Assembly: GCF_007827955.1 (NCBI RefSeq)
Contig: NZ_VITR01000011.1
Span: forward strand, 1 to 64,000
From: Nitrospirillum pindoramense
GTDB taxonomy: Bacteria > Pseudomonadota > Alphaproteobacteria > Azospirillales > Azospirillaceae
Direction of reading: 5' to 3'
DNA length: 64,000 bases
Shown: positions 34,721-43,583 of the stretch, piece after piece
Layout of the letters: every line of letters starts with the position of its first letter
Position numbering within the stretch: the stretch's first letter is position 1
Program-made: the position numbers and the translations under genes
The notes under the pieces: generated by a model
Told to the model about the DNA's origin: nothing
Database searches by the model: none
What the model saw: only the letters and a program-made list of their open reading frames with translations

Positions 34721-35683
34721 ATGGTCGGCCGGCTCCTCGCGCTGCTGCTGCTGAGCCTGATCCTGGTGGCTGGCGCCGTCCTGGCGGGTGAGCAGGTCGC
34801 GGTGGTCAGCCAGGATTCGGGCACGGTCAGCCTGCTGGACACGGACGGCGGCGCGTCTGTCGCCTATCCGGTGGGAAAGGGACCGGCGGGCATCGCCCTG
34901 TCGCCGGATGGGGCGCAGATGTACTTGGCCTTTCCCGACGGCGGTTGTGTCGCCGTGCTGGATCGGGCGACTGGCTCGATACGGCGCACAATGCCGGTCG
35001 AGGGGCAGCCTTTCGGCATCGCCGCCAACGGTCGTTTCATTTATGCCTCCGACTGGTCCAAGGACCGCGTGATTAAGCTTGACGCCGCCAGTGGTCGGAT
35101 GGTTGCCATAGCGGCGGTCGGCCGTAGCCCGGCTGGTGTGGCGATGGGCGGTGGCCGCCTCTATGTCGCCGACCGCGAGAGCGGTGCCGTGACCGTGCTG
35201 TCGGTGGACGACATGCGCGTCCTGGCGACCATCCCCACCGGAGACAGTCCCTACGCTCTGACGTTGTCGCCAGACGGACGGACCCTCTATGTCGTCAATG
35301 TCCGGAGCGACGATATCGCGGTGGTGGACACCGCCACATTGACGCGCACCGCGCGCGTCCCGGCCGGCCGCATGCCCTATGGTGTGGCGGTGACGCCGGA
35401 CGGCGCCCATATCCTGGTCACCAGCCAGCACGGCAACAGCCTAGTCATCATCGACGCCGCCCGCCTGCTACAGGAAGGCCAGGTTCCGGTAGGGCGCTAT
35501 CCCGAGGGCGTGGTGGCAGACGGCGCCGGCCGCGCCTACGTTGCGAACTGGTTCTCTGGCGACGTGTCGGTGATCGACATCGCCCAGCGCCGCGAACTGG
35601 CGCGCCTCAAGGTTGGTGATGGCCCGCGCTTCCTGGCGCTGCTCCCTTCACCGGCCGGGGGCGCCAAGGGTGGCACGCCATGA
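34721..35683 (+). CDS. YVTN-type beta-propeller protein of the methanol operon (mxaE position)
   Basis: 320 residues. An N-terminal hydrophobic signal (LLALLLLSLILVAGAVLAGE), then repeated YVTN-like blades (RLYVADRESGAVTVLSVDDM, TLYVVNVRSDDIAVVDTATL, AYVANWFSGDVSVIDIAQR). Periplasmic propellers of this type accompany PQQ-dependent catabolic operons. It occupies the mxaE position of the Methylobacterium order, but I cannot confirm that name by sequence. One base separates it from mxaD, and its stop overlaps the next gene. Confidence 0.82.
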   Translation: MVGRLLALLLLSLILVAGAVLAGEQVAVVSQDSGTVSLLDTDGGASVAYPVGKGPAGIALSPDGAQMYLAFPDGGCVAVLDRATGSIRRTMPVEGQPFGIAANGRFIYASDWSKDRVIKLDAASGRMVAIAAVGRSPAGVAMGGGRLYVADRESGAVTVLSVDDMRVLATIPTGDSPYALTLSPDGRTLYVVNVRSDDIAVVDTATLTRTARVPAGRMPYGVAVTPDGAHILVTSQHGNSLVIIDAARLLQEGQVPVGRYPEGVVADGAGRAYVANWFSGDVSVIDIAQRRELARLKVGDGPRFLALLPSPAGGAKGGTP

Positions 35684-36183
35684 GGACGGTGGCCCTGGCG
35701 ATCCTCTTGCTGTGCGGCGTGGCACTTCTGGCCTGCGATGATGAGACGGCGCCGTCGCCCAAGGGCAAGGTGGTGGCGCGACAGGGGGGTGAGAGGTTGC
35801 CCGCCTGGCTGGACGTCCGCGAGACGATGGAGCCAGCCCTTTGGCTGCGCAGCCGGGAGGAGGGGCACCCGGTGCTGGCCGCCGATCCGGAGGTTGATCG
35901 GCTGCGCCGTGCGCTGCGTCAGGCGGCGGAGCGCTTTATCGAGGAACCGCGCATGATCGCCAACCGCACGGCCCAAACCAGCGACGCGCTGATGGAAATG
36001 GGGCAGCCTGAACTGGCTGTGGATATCCTGGTGGGCATGATCGATGTGGCCGACGCCACGCCGCACAAGCAAATCTATGGTGCGTTGTGCCAGCATTACC
36101 TAAACTTGCGAAAATCAGGCATGGAGCGGTCCGCGGCGCTGGCGCGGCTGGTCGCGTCCTATAAGACCCAAAACAACCTATGA
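35680..36183 (+). CDS. Small lipoprotein of the methanol operon (mxaH position)
   Basis: 167 residues. Signal peptide with lipobox LLAC (Cys19), then a helical domain (EVDRLRRALRQAAERFIEEP, LMEMGQPELAVDILVGMIDV). Position after the propeller corresponds to mxaH in Methylobacterium, a poorly characterised gene. ATG overlap with the preceding stop supports membership of the operon. Confidence 0.75.
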   Translation: MRTVALAILLLCGVALLACDDETAPSPKGKVVARQGGERLPAWLDVRETMEPALWLRSREEGHPVLAADPEVDRLRRALRQAAERFIEEPRMIANRTAQTSDALMEMGQPELAVDILVGMIDVADATPHKQIYGALCQHYLNLRKSGMERSAALARLVASYKTQNNL

Positions 36184-36192
36184 TGGGCAGGG

Positions 36193-37716
36193 ATGGATAC
36201 GTCATTGCCGCATAGTTCGGTGCCGGCGGTCGAACCGGTGATGGACCCGTCGGCCCGGCAGCCCCGGGCCGCGTTGCTCGATCTGTCGCGTCATTCCCTG
36301 CGCGTGCGCCTGATCGCCATCGTGCTGGCGGTCGATTGCGTGGCGGCGGTGCTGTTGGGGGGCGTCATCATCCTGAAGGCCCGGACCGCCACCCGCTTGG
36401 AGATCGCGTCCTCCATCCAGCTGGCCGACTTGCTGGTGGCTGACGCGACCCGCCTTCTGGCGGATGAAACCGGCACGCCCCGGCTGGAGAACGTGCCCAT
36501 GCCGCTGCGGTCCCTGCGGCATGTCAAGATCACGGTGACAGACAATGCCGGTCAGGTGATCGAGGCCAGCCGCCAGGCCGCAAATGCCCCCACCGGCGGC
36601 CATGCCAGTGCCGACACCTATGCCGAGGCGCCCCGCTGGTTCAACCAGCTGATCGCCCCGCCCATCGAGTCCAAGATCTTCCCTATCATCGTCCGGCAGC
36701 GGCATATCGGGGCCGTGACGGTGGAGTCCGAGCCCAGCGATGAGATCGATGAAGCCTGGACCTACGCCCGCTCCGTCATGGGGCTGGTGCTGGGCGTCAA
36801 CCTGGCCATCCTGGGCGTGCTGTATTTGGCCTTCGGGCGCGCCCTGGCGCCGCTGACCCGCCTGGGCGCCGGCCTGCGGGAACTGGAGGGCAAGAATTAC
36901 ATGGTGCGCCTGCCGCGCCCGTCCTCGCAGGAGCTGGTGCAGATCACCGACCATTTCAACAAGGCCGCCGCCGCCCTGCTGGCCGCCAACCAGGCCAACC
37001 GCGACCTGAACCGCAAGCTGCTGACCGCCCATGACGACGAACGGCGGCGCACGGCCATGGAACTGCACGACGATGTCGGTCCCTGCCTGTTCGCGCTGGA
37101 GGCCAGCGCCGCTTCCATCGTCACCATGACCCAGGGGAAGGAAGTCGACGCCCGCTTGTATGAACGGGCGCAGGACGTCGTCTCCCTGGTGCAGAACATC
37201 AAGCGGGTGAACCGCCAGGTGCTGGACGGCCTGCGCCCCATGGCCCTGGGCCAGGTGCCGCTCAAGGACTGCATCCACAAGGTCCTGTTGGATTTCAGCG
37301 ACGATGACGGCCCCGCCATCGACCATAGCTTTGGCACTCTGCACGACAGCTACGGCGTCATCGTCGACCTCACCTTTTACCGCTGCGCCCGCGAGGGCCT
37401 GCTGAACGCCATCCGCCACGCCCGCGCCCAGAAGGTGGGGTTGACCTTCGGCGAGGTGACGCACGCCGGTACGCCGTGCCTGGAGATGCGCATCGAGGAC
37501 GACGGCAAGGGCATCGACCGCCGCGGCCGGCCAAGTGGGGGCCTTTCCGGAATGGGCCTTTCCGGAATGGGATTGGCCGGCATGCGGGAACGGGTGGAGG
37601 CGTTGGCCGGCTGGTTTGAGCTGCGCAGTTCGGCCGAGGGCACGGCGCTCACCATCCGCTTGCCGTTGGACACCATCGCGGAACTCGCCCGCTCCACATC
37701 CCAGGAGACGATCTGA
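36193..37716 (+). CDS. NarL-family sensor histidine kinase (MoxY-like)
   Basis: 507 residues. An N-terminal membrane helix, a periplasmic sensing domain (about 65-190), a second membrane helix (VLGVNLAILGVLYLAFGRAL) and HAMP. The HisKA_3 domain has the phospho-acceptor His292 in ELHDDVGPCL, and the HATPase has RCAREGLLNAIRHARA and DDGKGID. The ATP-lid glycine box is expanded to GLSGMGLSGMGLAGMRERV by a tandem repeat. It resembles UhpB/NarX-type kinases and Paracoccus MoxY/FlhS. It ends inside the start of the response-regulator gene and likely controls the mxa operon. Confidence 0.88.
   Translation: MDTSLPHSSVPAVEPVMDPSARQPRAALLDLSRHSLRVRLIAIVLAVDCVAAVLLGGVIILKARTATRLEIASSIQLADLLVADATRLLADETGTPRLENVPMPLRSLRHVKITVTDNAGQVIEASRQAANAPTGGHASADTYAEAPRWFNQLIAPPIESKIFPIIVRQRHIGAVTVESEPSDEIDEAWTYARSVMGLVLGVNLAILGVLYLAFGRALAPLTRLGAGLRELEGKNYMVRLPRPSSQELVQITDHFNKAAAALLAANQANRDLNRKLLTAHDDERRRTAMELHDDVGPCLFALEASAASIVTMTQGKEVDARLYERAQDVVSLVQNIKRVNRQVLDGLRPMALGQVPLKDCIHKVLLDFSDDDGPAIDHSFGTLHDSYGVIVDLTFYRCAREGLLNAIRHARAQKVGLTFGEVTHAGTPCLEMRIEDDGKGIDRRGRPSGGLSGMGLSGMGLAGMRERVEALAGWFELRSSAEGTALTIRLPLDTIAELARSTSQETI
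37540..37584 (+). repeat. 15-bp tandem repeat in the kinase ATP lid
   Basis: ggcctttccggaatg occurs exactly at 37540-37554 and 37555-37569, followed by a diverged unit (encoding GLAGM). It adds one or two extra GLSGM pentapeptides to the G2 box. Confidence 0.85.
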
Positions 37717-38348
37717 TGACCTCCGCCCTTGTTGTTGATGACCATCCCATCGTGTACCAGGGCTGTCGCCGGATACTACAGGACATGGGGGTGGACACGG
37801 TGTTGGACGCCGGATCGGTGGTGGCCGGCTACCGCTCCTTCCTGCGTCGCAAGCCGGACATGGTCATCGCCGACCTGACCTTCAGCGGTGACGATTTGGG
37901 TGGCTTGGCCCTGATCCGCCGCATCCGCACCACCAACGTCAACGCCCGCGTGGTCGTGTTCAGCATGCATAACGATCCCACCGTCGTGGCCCGCGCCCTG
38001 GAATGCGGCGCCTTGGGATACGTGCTGAAGGATGCGCCGCCATCGGAACTGATGGCCGCCTGCGAGCGGGCGCTGGCGGGGGAGCCGCACCTCAACCACA
38101 AGCTGGCCCTGCAGGTTGCCCTGCTACGAAGCCGGGGGGACAGCACGCCGGCCAAGGATCTGTCGGAACGGGAGAAGCAGGTGCTGTCCCTGCTGGCTCG
38201 GGGCAATACATACGACCAGATCGCGTCCAAGTTGGGTATCAGCTACAAGACCGTGGCCAACGCCTCATCCCTGATGCGGGACAAGCTGCGGGTCAAGAAC
38301 CTGGCCGGCCTGATCCGCTTCGCGATTTCGAACCAGATGGACAGCTGA
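37716..38348 (+). CDS. LuxR/NarL-family response regulator (MoxX-like)
   Basis: 210 residues. The receiver domain has acidic residues D8/D9, phospho-acceptor D53 (DMVIADLTF) and a conserved Lys (YVLKDAPPSEL). A C-terminal GerE/LuxR HTH follows (LSEREKQVLSLLARGNTYDQ, IASKLGISYKTV). The ATG overlaps the kinase stop (TGATG). It is the likely activator of methanol oxidation, possibly through the dyad at 24671-24694; that link is inferred. Confidence 0.9.
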   Translation: MTSALVVDDHPIVYQGCRRILQDMGVDTVLDAGSVVAGYRSFLRRKPDMVIADLTFSGDDLGGLALIRRIRTTNVNARVVVFSMHNDPTVVARALECGALGYVLKDAPPSELMAACERALAGEPHLNHKLALQVALLRSRGDSTPAKDLSEREKQVLSLLARGNTYDQIASKLGISYKTVANASSLMRDKLRVKNLAGLIRFAISNQMDS

Positions 38349-38485
38349 TGATTTCGCCCACATGCGGGGCGCCGCAGAGTCCATTGTCGCCGATACCAAG
38401 CATTTCAGTCAGGCCGCCAGTCGAGGAATCTGACGTCCAACCAAACGCAAGTATCGTTGGTTGTGTGCCCCCGCAACCAAATTAC

Positions 38486-38522
38486 CCAGAACCCCGTCAG
38501 CACCTCGCTGGCGGGGTTCTGG
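38486..38522 (+). terminator. Strong hairpin downstream of the methanol operon
   Basis: ccagaaccccgtcagc pairs with gctggcggggttctgg over 16 bp (one G-U pair) around the loop acctc. There is no proper U-tract after it, so it is a terminator-like or mRNA-stabilising hairpin serving the converging transcripts. Confidence 0.6.
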
Positions 38523-38672
38523 CGTTCTGGGGCCCAGTCCGGGGTGGCGGTGTCGCGCGCAATTGCCGGTTGACACCCGCCGCCGCTTGTCCTTCCTAAG
38601 GGGCCCACGCTGGCAATATACGGCTGCGTTTCAATTGGAAGCACAGTCGGATATCGCTTGAGTCTGTCCCGC

Positions 38673-38719
38673 GAGCGGATTCACGCCCAAAGGCGATTCC
38701 ACCTTCGGGCGATCCGCTC
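38673..38719 (+). repeat. REP-like palindromic element
   Basis: Outer arms gagcggat/atccgctc (8 bp) enclose inner arms cgccc/gggcg. Such elements recur between genes in many alphaproteobacteria; no second copy is seen in this window. Confidence 0.5.
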
Positions 38720-38880
38720 TAGCGCTCTGAACCGACTATGTCCGGTTAAACGCGGACGACTATGGCGGCATGGTGCCATCCGGCCCACGATACGCTCATG
38801 ATGTGGTGAGCCTGTGCCGCGGATGATGGCTCATACACCTTGACCGGGCCGGATATCGGGCGAACCGGATATTCGGTGCG

Positions 38881-39873
38881 TCAGGGCGCCGTCGCGGGGG
38901 CGGCGGGAATGGCGGGAGGTGGGGGCAGCAGGCGGCCCTGCAGGGCGCGCAGGAGCGTGCCGAGCGCCACCACCCCCACCACGCCGTTGGCCACGAGGAA
39001 CAACGCCGGGGCCAGATCCGCCATCACGCCGGTATCACCCCGTGCCGCCAGGCGTATCGGCGTCGTGGCCAGGGCGGTGGCGCCGAAGGTGAAGGCCCAA
39101 TAGGCGGGGGTGAATCCTTCCTTGAGGATCCAGGGAAGCAGGCGTCCCAGCACCAGCGCTTGCAGCAGGCCATAGCCAACCAACAGGCGCGGGAAGATGG
39201 GGGACAAATCGGGCGCCACGCTGATCAGCGCCAGCGCGCCCACCACCGGCGGTGCCAGTTGCACCCCCAGGGTGGGGCGCAGCGCGGTCGCCAGGGCGGG
39301 GGCGGTCAGCAGACGGTGCAGGAGTACGGATTCGATGGCCAGCCAGGCGAAGAAGCCGGCGCCGAAAGCCATCTGCCCCGCCTCCCTGTATCCCAGCGCC
39401 GCGGCCACGATGCCGGCGACGAAGCTGCCGGCCACCGTTGGCAGGTACAGCACCGCAGTGGTCGTTGCCGGGTCGCGGTCCCCCTGCCACAGTCTCCCGG
39501 TTCGCCACACCGCGAATAGCAGGGTGAAGACGGCGCCCGGTATATAAAGCGCCAGCGCGACGGGCCGGGAATGGGGTAGGGCGCCGCCCGCCACCAGCAT
39601 GGTGGCGACCCCGGCCAAGCCGATGAAGCAACACTGCACCGGGTGGTCCACTTCCGCCATGGCCGCCGCGCGGTGATTGACCCACTTGGCGCCGTAGAGC
39701 AGCAGCACGATGGCCCATACGGCGGCACCCGTCGCCATCAGCGCCTCACCCGCTGCCGCCGGCATGCCCCAAGCGTCATGGGCGGCGCGCCAGCACCCGC
39801 CCAGGCCGGTCAGGCCCAGGACGATGCCGAAGAAGGCGGCGGGTACGGGGGGCAGAAGCGAACGGACGCGCAT
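38881..39873 (-). CDS. tehA: TehA/SLAC1-family transporter
   Basis: 330 residues with about ten hydrophobic segments, beginning LLPPVPAAFFGIVLGLTGLG and containing TVAGSFVAGIVAAALGY and the conserved WILKEGFTPAYWAFTFGATA typical of TehA/SLAC1 anion channels of the TDT family. Annotated members confer tellurite resistance or export dicarboxylates; the physiological substrate is not evident here. It stands alone, convergent with the methanol operon. Confidence 0.88.
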   Translation of the reverse strand: MRVRSLLPPVPAAFFGIVLGLTGLGGCWRAAHDAWGMPAAAGEALMATGAAVWAIVLLLYGAKWVNHRAAAMAEVDHPVQCCFIGLAGVATMLVAGGALPHSRPVALALYIPGAVFTLLFAVWRTGRLWQGDRDPATTTAVLYLPTVAGSFVAGIVAAALGYREAGQMAFGAGFFAWLAIESVLLHRLLTAPALATALRPTLGVQLAPPVVGALALISVAPDLSPIFPRLLVGYGLLQALVLGRLLPWILKEGFTPAYWAFTFGATALATTPIRLAARGDTGVMADLAPALFLVANGVVGVVALGTLLRALQGRLLPPPPAIPAAPATAP

Positions 39874-39979
39874 GGCGGGTTCCTCGACGGGGCGACGGTC
39901 AGGAAGGCAAGCCTGACCGAACGCGGGTGCCCGTCAAGGGAAGGCCCGGTAATCGCAACAAAGCGAGGCGCGGCGGACG

Positions 39980-40849
39980 TCAGATCGAGTAGTTGAAGGA
40001 TGTGTAGGCCAAGTCGCTCAGCGCCTGGTCCAGTTCGCGGGCGGCCTCCCGCCCGGCGTCGTCCACCTTCACCACCTTGGCCGGGATGCCCGCCACGGTG
40101 GAATAGGGCTCGGTGGGGCGCAGCACGACTGAGCCGGCGGCCACCCGCGTGTAGGCCCCGATCTCGATATTGCCCAGGATCTTGGCGCCGGCGCCGATGA
40201 TGGTGCCCTTGCGCACCTTGGGGTGGCGGTCCGTCATGTTCTTGCCCGTGCCGCCCAGCGTCACGTCCTGAAGCAGCGACACGTCATCCTCGATCACCGC
40301 CGTCTCGCCCACCACCAGCCCGGTGGCGTGGTCGAGAAAGACTCCCTGGCCGATGGTGGCCGCCGGGTGGATGTCGGTCTGGAACACCTCCGACGAGCGG
40401 CTTTGCAGGTACAGCGCGAAGTCGCGCGCGCCGTTGATCCACAGCCAGTGGGCCAGGCGATGGGTCTGGATGGCGTGGAAGCCCTTGAAGTACAGGAAGG
40501 GTTCGATCAGCCGCTCGCACGCCGGGTCACGGTCCAGCACGGCGGCGATGTCGGCGCGCAACGCCGGCGCCAGGGTCGTGTCGTCGGCGGCCGCCTGGTT
40601 GAAGGTGTCGACGATCAGGGCCTGGGACACCACGTCGTTCTTCAGCCGCGCCGCGATGCGGTGGAACAGCGCCGTCTCGAACGAGGATTGGTTGATGACG
40701 GAGTCCAGGAATAGCGGGGCCAGCATGGGGGCGCCCGCCAGGGCGGCCTCCGCCTCCTGCCGGATGCGGTCCCACAGGGTATCGCCGGTCAGCTGCGCGG
40801 CTGCTTTCTCACGGCGCACCAAAGCCAAACGCCCTCCCAGCACCGCCAT
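39980..40849 (-). CDS. cysE: Serine O-acetyltransferase CysE
   Basis: 289 residues from ATG 40849, chosen for GGAGGGT seven bases upstream (a TTG at 40867 is possible). An N-terminal helical domain (TLWDRIRQEAEAALAGAPML) and a left-handed beta-helix acetyltransferase (DIHPAATIGQGVFLDHATGL, DDVSLLQDVTLGGTGK, RHPKVRKGTIIGAGAKILGN) as in CysE. It makes O-acetylserine for cysteine synthesis. The C-terminal Ile could dock with O-acetylserine sulfhydrylase as in other CysE proteins. Confidence 0.95.
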   Translation of the reverse strand: MAVLGGRLALVRREKAAAQLTGDTLWDRIRQEAEAALAGAPMLAPLFLDSVINQSSFETALFHRIAARLKNDVVSQALIVDTFNQAAADDTTLAPALRADIAAVLDRDPACERLIEPFLYFKGFHAIQTHRLAHWLWINGARDFALYLQSRSSEVFQTDIHPAATIGQGVFLDHATGLVVGETAVIEDDVSLLQDVTLGGTGKNMTDRHPKVRKGTIIGAGAKILGNIEIGAYTRVAAGSVVLRPTEPYSTVAGIPAKVVKVDDAGREAARELDQALSDLAYTSFNYSI

Positions 40850-40988
40850 CGCCACCCTCCGCCCCAATGCATCCCACGACAGCGAAAGGCTGTGCCCGGA
40901 AGCTATTAACCCCCAGCGGGAACGTCAACAATTTGACAATGCTCAACCGAACCGGGCGGTTCCTTGAGCCATGCTCATGAAATGGAAA

Positions 40989-41012
40989 CGGCCACGACGA
41001 TAGCCGTGGCCG
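40989..41012 (-). terminator. Hairpin downstream of the GH31 gene
   Basis: cggccacg/cgtggccg form a perfect 8-bp stem. On the minus strand it is followed by a T-rich run (tttccatttc). It lies 60 bp after the GH31 stop and is probably the terminator of that transcript. Confidence 0.6.
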
Positions 41013-41073
41013 GTCCCTAGGGGCGATGACGCCCGTCACAAGGTTCCTCTCGCGAGGACCTGCTGGGCTTGGC

Positions 41074-43461
41074 CTAGCGGCCCACGACCTGGACCAGGTC
41101 GGCGGGCGCCTTGGCGAAGGGCTCGCGGGCACCTTCGGCCGTCAGCTTTCCCGCCTTGTCGTCCCAGCGGAGGGTGGCGACGCTGCCGCCCTTGCCCTTC
41201 TCATAATCCAGGCTCAGCCCGTCGTCGTCATAGACGGTGGCGCTGCCGTCGCGGCCGGGATAGACCTTCAGGGCCACGATCTTCTGCTTCTCCGCCGTCG
41301 ATTGCACGTCGGCGCCCAGCGGCAGGATGGACCCGGCCCGTACGAACAGGGGGATCTGGTCGATGGGGGATGCCACGGTCACCCACTGGCCGCCGGCCAG
41401 CTTCTCGTTGGTCCAGTAGTTGTACCAGTCGGTGCCGGCCGGCAGGTAAACCGGCTTGCTCGTCTGGCCCACCTCCGTCACCGGCGCCACCAGGAAGGCG
41501 GGGCCGAACATGTATTCCGTGCCCATGTCGGCGACATTGGGGTCGTGGGGGAAGTCCATCCACAAGGCCCGCATGAAGGGCACGCCCGTGTCGTAGGTGG
41601 CCTTGGCCTGGGCGTAGAGATAGGGGATCAGGGCATAGCGCAGCCGGTCATAGCGGGCCATGATGGCTTCCGCCTCCGCGCCGAAGGCCCAGATTTCCGT
41701 ATGCTTGCGGTCGCCGTGCAGCCGCAGGGTGGGCAGGAAGGTGCCGTACTGGAACCAGCGGACCATCAGTTCCGGATAGTCATGGTTCTGGCCCACCGTC
41801 TCCTCGGCCCCCGCCGGGCTGACCAGGGGCGTGCCGGTATAGCTGGTGGTCTGCGGCAGGTACTGCCAGCCGCCGATGTCGTTGCCCCAATAGGCGATGC
41901 CGGACGCCGTCATGTTCAGGCCGGCCGGGATCTGGCGGCGCAGCGCCTCCCACTGCGGGCTGATGTCCGATGACCAGAACAGGGCGCCGGTGCGCTGCGA
42001 TCCCAGATAGGCGGCGCGCGACAGGATCAGGGGCCGCCGGTTGGGCCGCCAGGCCCGCAGTCCCTGCGCCACCCCCTCGACATGCAGCAGGGGGAAGACG
42101 TTGTGGTACCGGTCGCCGGAACCGATGGAATAGAAGAAGCCATCGGGCACCAGGTCCGGCTCGGTCTCGTCCAGCCAGGGATAGTCGAAGCCGTGGCTCA
42201 GCACGTTGTCGCGGATATGGTCCCAGAACCACGCGCGGGCGGCAGGGTTGGTGGCGTCGATCAGGGCGCCGGCCCGGTCGGAGCGGAAGGGCAGGCCGTC
42301 CACGGTCTTGCCGTCCTCGTCCTTCAGCAGATAGCCCTTGGTGTCCAGCTCGTTGAAATAGCGTCCCGAGGTCTCGAACCGCGGCCAGAGCGAAACGATG
42401 GACTGCAGGCCCATGGCGTGCAGGTCCTGGTTCATGGCGTCTGGGTTGGGGAATTCCGCCGGGTTGATGTCCAACTGGCCCATGCGAGTCCAGTAGAACC
42501 AGTCCAGCACCATGATATCCAGCGGGTACTTCTTCTGCCGGTAGGTTTTGGCCACGCGCAGGATCTCATCCTGGCTGTCGTAACGCGCCTTGGACTGGAT
42601 CAGGCCGAAGGCGGCCTTGGGCGGGATGGGCGTCTTGCCCGTCAGGCGGGCGTAGGCGCCGTAAATCTCGGCCGGGGTGTCGCCGGTGATGACGAAGAAG
42701 CTGACCCGCTCCCCCACCGTCGACGAGAGGGAGGTGGCGCCGCTGATGCCGGCGCTCAGCACCGTTTCCGCCGGGTTGTCCCAGACGATGGCGTAGCCCT
42801 TGGAGCTGACGAGCACCGGCACGCACACGGTTTCACCCCCGGGGGCGTCATACCAGTGCTTGCAGTCCAGTGTGCGGCCGCGCAGGTCCAGCGGGCCCAG
42901 CGACTGTTGGTTCTGGCCCATGCCGTAATAATGCTCGTCCGCTGGCGCCTTGAAGCTGGCACCCACCTGATAGGTCTTCTCCCCCGCCACTGTGTGCGGC
43001 GCCATGGACCAGCTGGTCATGTCCAGCACCACCTGTCCCCGCGCGTTCTTCACCTGCAGGGTGACGGGCGGCAGCTGGGGGGCGAAATACTTCTCCATCT
43101 GGCTGGGCACGTGCGGCGGCTTGGCGGCGTCGACATGCAGGCTCAAGGCGCCGGAGGTGAAGCTGTCGCCGCCCACGTCGCCGCTGTGGCGGAAGCCGGC
43201 GTTGTCGGCAGCACCCGGCAACAGGCCATAGCCGGGGCCTTTCACCGCCTGGTCCTTCTCCGCCGCGATGGTGACGCGCACCACGTTGGTGCCGTATCCC
43301 TCCACCGAAACATAGGCGCCATAGTGGTCCAGCACCGCCAGGGGATCGGCCTTCGCCCCGGTCGTAAGGCCCACCGTCAGGGCCCCCGTCAGTGCCAGGG
43401 CGGAAACGAAACCAGACAGCGTCGCCCGCGGGAACGGCGCCCTTTTCCTTGAACCCACCAT
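41074..43461 (-). CDS. Secreted GH31-family glycoside hydrolase (alpha-glucosidase/alpha-xylosidase type)
   Basis: 795 residues from ATG 43461 (GTG 43512 is an alternative). Signal peptide ends TTGAKA^DP. The GH31 (beta/alpha)8 domain shows the nucleophile Asp431 in YPWLDETEPD and the acid/base Asp499 in FWSSDISPQW, followed by GIAYWGNDIGGW and RWFQYGTFLPTLRLHG. A DUF5110-like C-terminal beta domain follows. It removes terminal alpha-glucosyl or alpha-xylosyl units from an imported or surface glycan. Last gene of a leftward series after the phospholipase. Confidence 0.92.
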   Translation of the reverse strand: MVGSRKRAPFPRATLSGFVSALALTGALTVGLTTGAKADPLAVLDHYGAYVSVEGYGTNVVRVTIAAEKDQAVKGPGYGLLPGAADNAGFRHSGDVGGDSFTSGALSLHVDAAKPPHVPSQMEKYFAPQLPPVTLQVKNARGQVVLDMTSWSMAPHTVAGEKTYQVGASFKAPADEHYYGMGQNQQSLGPLDLRGRTLDCKHWYDAPGGETVCVPVLVSSKGYAIVWDNPAETVLSAGISGATSLSSTVGERVSFFVITGDTPAEIYGAYARLTGKTPIPPKAAFGLIQSKARYDSQDEILRVAKTYRQKKYPLDIMVLDWFYWTRMGQLDINPAEFPNPDAMNQDLHAMGLQSIVSLWPRFETSGRYFNELDTKGYLLKDEDGKTVDGLPFRSDRAGALIDATNPAARAWFWDHIRDNVLSHGFDYPWLDETEPDLVPDGFFYSIGSGDRYHNVFPLLHVEGVAQGLRAWRPNRRPLILSRAAYLGSQRTGALFWSSDISPQWEALRRQIPAGLNMTASGIAYWGNDIGGWQYLPQTTSYTGTPLVSPAGAEETVGQNHDYPELMVRWFQYGTFLPTLRLHGDRKHTEIWAFGAEAEAIMARYDRLRYALIPYLYAQAKATYDTGVPFMRALWMDFPHDPNVADMGTEYMFGPAFLVAPVTEVGQTSKPVYLPAGTDWYNYWTNEKLAGGQWVTVASPIDQIPLFVRAGSILPLGADVQSTAEKQKIVALKVYPGRDGSATVYDDDGLSLDYEKGKGGSVATLRWDDKAGKLTAEGAREPFAKAPADLVQVVGR

Positions 43462-43486
43462 CTTGAGATCCAGTCCTCCGGCTGAC

Positions 43487-43513
43487 GGTGCCGGCCTTAT
43501 GGTGGCCGGCACC
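43487..43513 (-). repeat. Perfect inverted repeat in the GH31 leader
   Basis: ggtgccggcc-7 bp-ggccggcacc. It could form a hairpin in the 5' leader of the GH31 mRNA, or be a terminator for the upstream phospholipase transcript (no U-tract) or an operator. Confidence 0.6.
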
Positions 43514-43529
43514 GATCCTCGCGATAAGT

Positions 43530-43535
43530 ATTATA
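43530..43535 (-). promoter_or_regulatory. Candidate -10 box of the GH31 gene
   Basis: On the minus strand this is TATAAT in a short AT-rich island, just upstream of the leader inverted repeat. No good -35 is seen. It suggests the GH31 gene has its own promoter. Confidence 0.4.
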
Positions 43536-43583
43536 AAAATCCTATTCGCATGCCGGGGCCGTGGATCAAAGCGATAATTGCCC

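Larger units (their letters stand above)
38349..38880. other. 532-bp gap between the methanol operon and tehA
   Basis: No gene is supported. It contains a strong hairpin at 38486-38522, a two-level palindrome at 38673-38719 and a small aaccg...cggtt dyad at about 38728-38745. It probably holds the 3' end of the + strand operon and of the convergent tehA transcript. Confidence 0.55.

Noticed and set aside
38486-38522. tRNA gene or tRNA-derived attachment site
   Set aside because: Only one long stem-loop; no cloverleaf, anticodon arm or CCA end.
40868-41073. Small gene between cysE and the GH31 gene
   Set aside because: Available frames are short and lack ribosome-binding sites; the segment is better explained by the hairpin terminator.
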